22,167 nucleotides of DNA, from positions 1 through 22,167 of IMG/VR virus record IMGVR_UViG_3300035703_000428; one strand, 5' to 3'. Position 1 is the stretch's first letter, and each line of letters starts with the position of its first letter. Position numbers and translations under genes: made by a program. Below, piece by piece: positions 18,410 to 22,167 of this stretch. This DNA is from a virus. The notes below the pieces were generated by a model. The model was not told the origin of the DNA. It was given only the letters and a program-made list of their open reading frames with translations, and searched no databases.

Positions 18410-18708
18410 AATCCGCTGATTGGCATCGCATTCGTACTCTTGAAGGGCTTGAGCTTGCCAAAGCTCGTGGCGTGAAGCTCGGGGGGCTGCGCCCCAACAC
18501 CGCCACCCGCAACGATGCGGCCCGCCAGAAGGCTCAGGCCGGTGCCGAGCGCCTGCGGCCGATCCTGGCTGCCCTGGTGGCCCAGGGGGCCAGCCTCCGG
18601 GAGATGGCCAACGCCCTCCACTCGGCCCGCATCACCACGAAGGCCGGCAACCCCCTCAGCCCTTCCACCGTGAAGCTCCAGCTCCAGCGTCTGGGTCTAT
18701 TGGATTGA
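18406..18708 (+). CDS. Resolvase C-terminal (HTH) remnant lacking catalytic domain (100 aa)
   Basis: The protein resembles the end of a small serine resolvase: LEGLELAKARGVKLGGLRPN, then QAGAERLRPILAALVAQGAS, LREMANALHSARITTKAGN and LSPSTVKLQLQRLGLLD. That is the linker 'AKARGVKLG' and the HTH 'GASLR-x-MA-x-AL ... T-x-x-G-x-x-LS-x-S-TVK-x-x-L-x-RLGL'. The catalytic N-terminal domain with the Y-x-R-x-S motif is missing. Start appears to be TTG 18406 within the TerS stop (overlap of four bases), suggesting it is translated as a separate protein. It could be a DNA-binding protein for packaging, or a decaying insertion. Its codons are more GC-rich at places than its neighbours. Confidence 0.55.
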   Translation: MKSADWHRIRTLEGLELAKARGVKLGGLRPNTATRNDAARQKAQAGAERLRPILAALVAQGASLREMANALHSARITTKAGNPLSPSTVKLQLQRLGLLD

Positions 18709-18714
18709 AGAAGC

Positions 18715-20076
18715 ATGGTTGCCCCATTGCTTGATCCGCTCAGCGCAGCACGCGCTCAGATTCAGTTAGATCGCAGCTCTGGCCCTGTGGTGCGTGACAG
18801 CAACGCCTTGCTTGCTCGCATCTACAGCGATCTGCACCCCAAGCAGCAGGCCTTCATCGACGACACCGACCACAAGATCGTCGCCCTCTGTGCTGGCTAC
18901 GGCTCCGGCAAAACCCGTGCCCTAGCCGCAAAAGCCGTCAACCTTGCCATTGCTAATCAAGGCTTCATCGGTTGCGTCATGGAGCCAACCGGTCCACTGA
19001 TCCGCGACATCTGGCAGAACGACTTTGACGACTTCCTAGAGGCCTACGACATCCCATACACCTTCCGGGCCTCACCGCTCCCGGAATACATCCTGCACCT
19101 GCCAGGCGGTGACACCAAGATCCTGTGCCGTTCCTTTGAGAACTGGACACGCCTCATCGGTCTCAACCTTGCCTGGTGTCTCGCTGATGAGGTGGACACC
19201 GTAAATAAGACGCTGGCGCAAAAGGCATTCACCAAGATCCTCGGCCGCCTTCGCTCCGGTAACACCCGCCAGTTCGCTGCCGCCTCCACACCCGAGGGCT
19301 ACAGCTGGCTCTACCAGAACTTCGGCACCGAGGAAGCCCTCGCTCGTGAGGATCGGCACCTCATCAGGATGCGGACCTACGACAACCCGCATCTGCCGCC
19401 GGACTTCATTGAAACCCTGAAGGCCAACTACGACCCAAGCCTGCTGCTGGCCTACCTGGAAGGGCAATGGGTCAACCTGACCACCGGGCAGGTCTACGAC
19501 CGCTTCAGCCGCGACAAGCACGTTCAGCCTGTCACCTGGGATGTGGATGAACCGATCTTGCTGGGCGTTGACTTCAACGTGGGCAATATGTCCGGCATCC
19601 TTGCCGTCCGCCGTGGCAACACGCTGCACATCTTCGATGAGATCAGCGGTGCCCACGACACTGATGCCCTAGGTCAAGAGGTGCGCCGCCGCTACGGCAA
19701 AGCCCGCATCCTCGGCTACCCCGATGCCTCCGGCGCTGCCCGCAGCACCAACAGCTCCCGCAGCGATGTGGCGATCCTTGAGGCCTACGACATCCACAAC
19801 ATGGCGCCTAAGGCCAACCCGCCGGTGCGGGACCGTATCGCAGCGGTGCAAGCGTTGCTGGAGAACGGCAATGGCGATGTGCGTCTATTCGTCGATCCGC
19901 GCTGCAAGCGCGCCATTGAGTGCCTAGAGCTGCAGAGCTACAACGACAAAGGCGATCCGGATAAAGAGGCCAATTTCGACCACATGAACGACGCGCTGGG
20001 CTACATCGTCCACCGTTGCTTCGAGGTGGGTCGTGCCAGCAGCGGCAAGGCGGTGCGCGGCCTGCGGCTGTATTGA
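18715..20076 (+). CDS. terL: Terminase large subunit
   Basis: This 453-residue motor/nuclease packages DNA into proheads. The ATPase domain shows Walker A at 61-67 (GYGSGKT), then a Walker B with the catalytic Glu at 159 (LAWCLADEVD), and a coupling motif (AAASTPEG, 188-195). The nuclease domain has D286 (LLGVDFNVG), D337 (ILGYPDASG) and the D422/D426 pair (FDHMNDALGYIV). The length is typical. The ATG lies six bases after the preceding stop. It follows TerS and the resolvase-like gene in the packaging module and precedes a promoter with a structured leader. The order of the module is TerS, resolvase-like, TerL, TM-HTH, HNH. Confidence 0.95.
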   Translation: MVAPLLDPLSAARAQIQLDRSSGPVVRDSNALLARIYSDLHPKQQAFIDDTDHKIVALCAGYGSGKTRALAAKAVNLAIANQGFIGCVMEPTGPLIRDIWQNDFDDFLEAYDIPYTFRASPLPEYILHLPGGDTKILCRSFENWTRLIGLNLAWCLADEVDTVNKTLAQKAFTKILGRLRSGNTRQFAAASTPEGYSWLYQNFGTEEALAREDRHLIRMRTYDNPHLPPDFIETLKANYDPSLLLAYLEGQWVNLTTGQVYDRFSRDKHVQPVTWDVDEPILLGVDFNVGNMSGILAVRRGNTLHIFDEISGAHDTDALGQEVRRRYGKARILGYPDASGAARSTNSSRSDVAILEAYDIHNMAPKANPPVRDRIAAVQALLENGNGDVRLFVDPRCKRAIECLELQSYNDKGDPDKEANFDHMNDALGYIVHRCFEVGRASSGKAVRGLRLY

Positions 20077-20095
20077 CTGGCCCTAGCCAACTGAC

Positions 20096-20123
20096 TTGCA
20101 CTGGCTAGCCAAAGTGGTATAGT
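20096..20123 (+). promoter_or_regulatory. Strong promoter after terminase, extended -10
   Basis: -35 TTGCAC (20096-20101), 16-base spacer, -10 TATAGT (20118-20123) with TGG immediately before the -10 (extended -10, TGn). GCTAGC sits in the spacer at 20104-20109. This is one of the best sigma-70 promoters in the window and starts transcription about 190 bases before the next ORF. Confidence 0.75.
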
Positions 20124-20320
20124 GGTGGTGTGAACGGGAAACGGCAGCGACAGCGCCACCCAATCACCAGACATGGGGCGGACAGCACGCACCCCGCCGG
20201 CTTGACCGGCACGAGGAGCGGCTCGGGGAACAGAACACACGACCCGTAAAAACCGAGTTCAACAGGGCCTGACTAAGCCTGCAGCTGGGTTGGCCCCAGC
20301 ACACCAATCACTTCACTGCC
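20124..20320 (+). ncRNA. Structured leader or small RNA, about 190 bases
   Basis: The transcript from the promoter at 20096-20123 would run through noncoding, GC-rich sequence before ATG 20321. A hairpin GCCGG-CTTGA-CCGGC (around 20197-20211) and one near 20284-20298 (GCTGG / CCAGC) can be drawn. A short AUG frame at 20173 has only about 10 codons. Whether it is a leader that controls the TM-HTH gene or an independent RNA is not decided by sequence. Confidence 0.35.
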
Positions 20321-20503
20321 ATGACAACCACCCTCGCGTGGGTGGCGGTGATCCTGCTCTTCCCGCTCATCTTCCTGCTCTGGGCTACTGAGTCCCAGCA
20401 GCAGCGCATCCGCCGTCTGCACACTGCAGGCCTGAGCCAGACCAAGATCGCCAGCCGCCTGAATATCTCTCGCTATGCCGTCCGCAAGGCGCTAATGGCC
20501 TAA
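20321..20503 (+). CDS. Membrane-anchored helix-turn-helix protein (60 aa)
   Basis: Residues 1-22 (MTTTLAWVAVILLFPLIFLL W) are an N-terminal transmembrane helix. After a short charged hinge (ATESQQQRIRRLHTAG) a resolvase-type HTH follows: RIRRLHTAGLSQTKIASRLN, then ISRYAVRKAL. The order is a membrane anchor linked directly to a DNA-binding HTH (Hin/HTH_7 type). Small proteins of this layout occur in picocyanobacterial phages as far as I recall, but without a known function. The protein could tether DNA, for example the packaging region, to the membrane or sense membrane state. It is the only gene on the transcript from the strong promoter at 20096 before another possible promoter. Confidence 0.65.
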   Translation: MTTTLAWVAVILLFPLIFLLWATESQQQRIRRLHTAGLSQTKIASRLNISRYAVRKALMA

Positions 20504-20525
20504 CTGCCACTTGCGCTAGTGCGAC

Positions 20526-20554
20526 TTGACCGGCTAGCCTCAGGAGACTGAACT
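20526..20554 (+). promoter_or_regulatory. Weak promoter candidate with GCTAGC in spacer
   Basis: -35 TTGACC (20526-20531) is good, but the -10 at 17 bases, TGAACT (20549-20554), matches the consensus only moderately. GCTAGC occupies 20533-20538. A CTAG also lies at 20515. The site would drive the structured leader before the HNH gene. Confidence 0.3.
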
Positions 20555-20574
20555 GCCCAATAAGGCCGTTCACG

Positions 20575-20666
20575 CCCGTCCGAAGTGGTGGACGGGACAA
20601 CCGGGCTCCTACCCCCGGTACGCCCCTGGCCCCCAGCCAGCCACGTACGCCCAGCCGGAAGGTTGG
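20575..20666 (+). ncRNA. Three consecutive hairpins in leader of HNH gene
   Basis: Stem 1 is CCCGTCC / GGACGGG (20575-20581 with 20590-20596). Stem 2 is ACCGGG / CCCGGT (20600-20605 with 20614-20619). Stem 3 is CCAGCC-GGAA-GGTTGG (20651-20666), closed by a GNRA tetraloop. The region is open in the HNH frame but its residues are proline-rich and do not look like protein. It is likely a structured leader or RNA element just before TTG 20678. Confidence 0.45.
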
Positions 20667-20677
20667 AACCATCATGC

Positions 20678-21169
20678 TTGAACATCGGTAACGGCTACTA
20701 CCTGTCGAAAGAGTGGCAACGCCGCCGACAGCAACGCCTTGAACTGGATCAACACACGTGCCAAGGCTGTGGCATCACTGCGTCACAGCTGAAGCAACTG
20801 GGTTGGCCCTCCTTGCAGGTTCATCACAAGAACGCAGGCCCACCGGACTACACGTACCCGTCATTTGGCCGCGAGCACATCTCAGATCTTCTGACGCTCT
20901 GCTCTGAGTGCCATGACGGCATTACCAATTCTGTTCGGCGCCAGCGATTCAAGTTGGATCCGCGCAAGCGCGTTGATGCGGTGCATGTCGCCACGCCTTC
21001 CCTCATGGTTTCACCTACTACTCGTACTCAACGTGTCCAACCTTCCGACTGTTTCAATCCGCTTGCAGGGCGTGAGCCCGCTGTTGTGCCACAACGGGCA
21101 GACCGCCGATCCGCGAAATACTTACGCCAAGGCGATGAAAGCGGTGAGCAGCAAGCGCAAAAAGACTGA
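20678..21169 (+). CDS. HNH endonuclease beside terminase
   Basis: The fold is clear: GNGYYLSKEWQRRRQQRLEL, then DQHTCQGCGITASQLKQLG, LQVHHKNAGPPDYTYPSFGR and DLLTLCSECHDGI. It contains the CxxC of the first zinc pair (CQGCG), the VHH catalytic motif, the second CxxC (CSEC) and the final His (CH). HNH proteins encoded near terminase genes assist DNA cleavage during cos-type packaging in HK97-like phages. TTG 20678 is my start, the first plausible one before conserved sequence; no good Shine-Dalgarno is present. After about 20990 the frame (SPTTRTQRVQPSDCFNPLAG) loses its similarity and overlaps the next gene, so the true end may be earlier or the overlap real. Confidence 0.7.
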   Translation: MNIGNGYYLSKEWQRRRQQRLELDQHTCQGCGITASQLKQLGWPSLQVHHKNAGPPDYTYPSFGREHISDLLTLCSECHDGITNSVRRQRFKLDPRKRVDAVHVATPSLMVSPTTRTQRVQPSDCFNPLAGREPAVVPQRADRRSAKYLRQGDESGEQQAQKD

Positions 21170-21632
21170 TGCCGATTTTGATGAGCTGGCTCGACTGGAA
21201 TGGCTTGCTGGCTTGTATCGCTTCGGTGATCAGCTGGTGATTCCTGACTATGTGCTGGAATCCACGATGATCAATGGCGCCAAGAAATCCAAGCGGGGAC
21301 CGCAAGCTAAGTGCGGCCTGTTCTTTACAGAGCACGCGGTTTTGGAGTTCCATGGCAAGCCTGATGCCATCACGGATGACACGCTTGCTGACATGTTCGC
21401 CACCGGCGACTTCACCCATACAGTCGGTGTGCGCGTGAGCATGTCAAAGGTGATGCGGACACGGCCGATCTTTCGCGGCTGGAGTTGCCAGGCTTCTGTG
21501 CAGTACGACCCTGATGTGCTGAATCAGCGTGATCTGGAAGAGATCGCCACAGACGCTGGTCGGCTTGTGGGGCTAGGCGACTGGCGCCCTAAACACGGGC
21601 GGTTTACGGCTGAGGTTGAGGCTGTTGCTTGA
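21033..21632 (+). CDS. Conserved phage protein of unknown function (199 aa)
   Basis: From GTG 21033: VSNLPTVSIRLQGVSPLLCH, then NGQTADPRNTYAKAMKAVSS, KRKKTDADFDELARLEWLAG and so on to GDWRPKHGRFTAEVEAVA. The pattern 'LQG-x-SPLL-x-HNGQ-x-ADP ... KRKKT-x-x-D ... RLEW ... MRTRP ... GLGDWRPK-x-GRF' is a conserved phage protein, found as I recall in phages of several bacterial groups and of unknown function. It is beta-rich with a central helical part. It overlaps the HNH frame by 137 bases. An earlier start at 20913 lies in the HNH gene, and the residues before 21033 do not look conserved. Confidence 0.6.
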   Translation: MSNLPTVSIRLQGVSPLLCHNGQTADPRNTYAKAMKAVSSKRKKTDADFDELARLEWLAGLYRFGDQLVIPDYVLESTMINGAKKSKRGPQAKCGLFFTEHAVLEFHGKPDAITDDTLADMFATGDFTHTVGVRVSMSKVMRTRPIFRGWSCQASVQYDPDVLNQRDLEEIATDAGRLVGLGDWRPKHGRFTAEVEAVA

Positions 21633-21636
21633 TGTG

Positions 21637-21667
21637 CTGGGCATCCTTCGGGTGTAAGCCCCAGTTT
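21637..21667 (+). terminator. Terminator-like hairpin after conserved phage gene
   Basis: CTGGGC pairs with GCCCCAG (21637-21642 with 21658-21664), and an inner CATCC / GGGTG stem with a TTC loop extends it. Only TTT follows, so termination may be partial. It starts four bases after the stop codon at 21632. Confidence 0.5.
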
Positions 21668-21697
21668 GGTCGGGCCTGGTCTGGTCTGGCCTGGTCT
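21668..21697 (+). repeat. Six pentamer repeats, GGTCT/GGCCT
   Basis: The units are GGTCG, GGCCT, GGTCT, GGTCT, GGCCT, GGTCT: perfect 5-base phasing with two variable positions. Two units span about one helical turn. Confidence 0.8.
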
Positions 21698-21755
21698 GTC
21701 ACGGTGATGAGGGGTATGGCAAGCCAAGGCGCGGAGGGGCAAGGGCTGCAGACGG

Positions 21756-21785
21756 CAGCACGGAGGGCTCCGGCCCTCTCTGCTG
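21756..21785 (+). repeat. Twin hairpin, copy 1
   Basis: Thirty bases, CAGCA at one end and TGCTG at the other, form a stem of about 12 pairs with one mismatch around inner GGAGGGC / GCCCTC and a TCCG loop. Copy 2 at 21894-21923 has the same layout, with three differences and the same orientation. Confidence 0.75.
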
Positions 21786-21801
21786 CTCTCACTGAGAGCA
21801 G
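21783..21801 (+). repeat. 8-bp hairpin adjoining twin copy 1
   Basis: CTGCTCTC and GAGAGCAG (8 bp, perfect) flank an ACT loop. Its first three bases are shared with the end of copy 1, so the two structures could compete. Confidence 0.7.
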
Positions 21802-21893
21802 ATGTGGTGTGACGCGGTTGCGTCTGGTTGGGTCGTTTAGCGCCGGGATGGGTGGGCTCAGGCACGGTTGGGCATGGTAAGGGCTGACGATCT

Positions 21894-21923
21894 CAGCACT
21901 GAGGGCTTTGGCCCTCTCTGCTG
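21894..21923 (+). repeat. Twin hairpin, copy 2
   Basis: It begins CAGCACT, has inner GAGGGC-TTTG-GCCCTC and ends TCTGCTG. It is 138 bases downstream of copy 1, about 13 turns of DNA. The compensating-looking changes (CC to TT in the loop) leave the stem intact. Confidence 0.75.
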
Positions 21924-22012
21924 GGTTCTTGGAATCCAGTTGTGGTTGGGTTCGGCCGGTTGGGGTGTGGCTAGGTCTTTTGCGGCCAGGCTAGGCGGGT
22001 TCGGGTAAGGAA

Positions 22013-22039
22013 AGGCGAGGGGTAAATCACCTCTCGCCT
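22013..22039 (+). repeat. 11-bp hairpin near the end of the gap
   Basis: AGGCGAGGGGT pairs with ACCTCTCGCCT (one G-U), loop AAATC. No T-run follows on the plus strand; on the minus strand it is followed by TTTCCTT, so a leftward terminator is possible. AGGCCT is repeated at 22063-22075 just before the next start. Confidence 0.6.
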
Positions 22040-22077
22040 ATTCCAAACACCAGCGGAAAGCTAGGCCTAAAGGCCTG

Positions 22078-22167
22078 ATGTACAGCGCGTTCCCTAATAG
22101 CCTCAGCACTGCAAACGTGCTGACAACGATTCGTGATCTGAAGGTCTATGAGCCTTCGGCTGCGTGG
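22078..22167 (+). CDS. Phage gene, 3' truncated by the window (30 codons seen)
   Basis: ATG 22078 opens a frame without stop to the window end: MYSAFPNSLSTANVLTTIRD, then LKVYEPSAAW. No ribosome binding site stands out and the direct repeat AGGCCT lies just upstream. By position after the packaging module this may be the portal or another head gene, but 30 residues are too few to say. The N-terminus shows no signal peptide. Confidence 0.55.
   Translation, partial: MYSAFPNSLSTANVLTTIRDLKVYEPSAAW

Larger units (their letters stand above)
21633..22077. other. 445-base noncoding, repeat-rich segment next to packaging genes
   Basis: No convincing gene is seen on either strand. It contains a terminator-like hairpin (21637-21667), a GGTCT-type pentamer array (21668-21697), two copies of a 30-nt hairpin (21756-21785, 21894-21923), a small hairpin (21783-21801), four GGTTGGG words (21826, 21866, 21944, 21958) and an 11-bp stem hairpin (22013-22039), and is G-rich on the plus strand. 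It could be a packaging (cos/pac) or late-promoter region. Confidence 0.6.

Noticed and set aside
21524-21880. Open frames on both strands in the repeat-rich gap
   Set aside because: They translate the pentamer and G-rich repeats into proline/serine or tryptophan/glycine-rich residues and carry no start signals.
1-22167. Search for the cyanobacterial HIP1 octamer GCGATCGC as support for the host
   Set aside because: I did not notice the exact octamer; its absence fits some picocyanobacteria and phages and is not evidence either way.

Overview
The window looks like part of a temperate, tailed cyanophage, or the phage form of a prophage, of a GC-rich picocyanobacterium (Synechococcus/Cyanobium-like). 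The phage evidence is a tail fibre and its assembly protein, a two-domain endolysin, a large serine integrase, terminase small and large subunits, a RusA-type resolvase, a PD-(D/E)XK nuclease and a Rad52-like annealing protein. The cyanobacterial evidence is a dCTP deaminase and a primary-type sigma factor whose wording matches cyanobacterial versions, plus several small proteins of the kind that recur in picocyanobacterial phages. I see no chromosomal housekeeping gene, tRNA, rRNA or CRISPR array.

Layout. (1) 1-4221, rightward: the end of the late operon, with a SPRY-containing tail fibre (5' end cut off), a tail fibre assembly protein, a terminator, two small membrane proteins, the endolysin and a small protein. 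(2) 4221-10342, leftward: integrase, a possible repressor-like protein, then a separately promoted operon (annealing protein, several small genes, dCTP deaminase), the sigma factor and a 54-residue ORF ending at a terminator. A small NblA-like ORF (4464-4685) runs rightward and overlaps the sigma gene tail. (3) 10428-14012, rightward: two small regulators, then a replication operon (RHH-domain initiator-like protein, partner protein, A+T-rich HNH protein, wHTH-like protein, exonuclease). (4) 14226-17950, rightward: a long string of very small, tightly overlapping genes ending in RusA and a hypothetical. (5) 17960-22167, rightward: TerS, a truncated resolvase-like protein, TerL, a promoter with a structured leader, a membrane-anchored HTH protein, an HNH nuclease, a conserved phage protein, a 445-base repeat-rich gap and the first 30 codons of another gene.

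Tail and lysis genes run into the integrase module with no host DNA between them. This fits a circular or packaged phage genome better than an integrated prophage end.

The most interesting signals are regulatory. Three promoters (8203-8231 minus, 11147-11175 plus, 14162-14190 plus) carry the same 12-bp dyad TAGC-N4-GCTA between or against their -35 and -10 boxes, within a general excess of GCTAGC in this DNA. The initiator gene at 11250 is preceded by seven CCG-centred repeats spaced one helical turn apart, and it encodes an N-terminal ribbon-helix-helix domain. The same gene contains a 24-bp perfect A+T-rich palindrome that could be part of a replication origin. The non-coding 21633-22077 segment carries twin 30-nt hairpins and a pentamer array next to the packaging genes.
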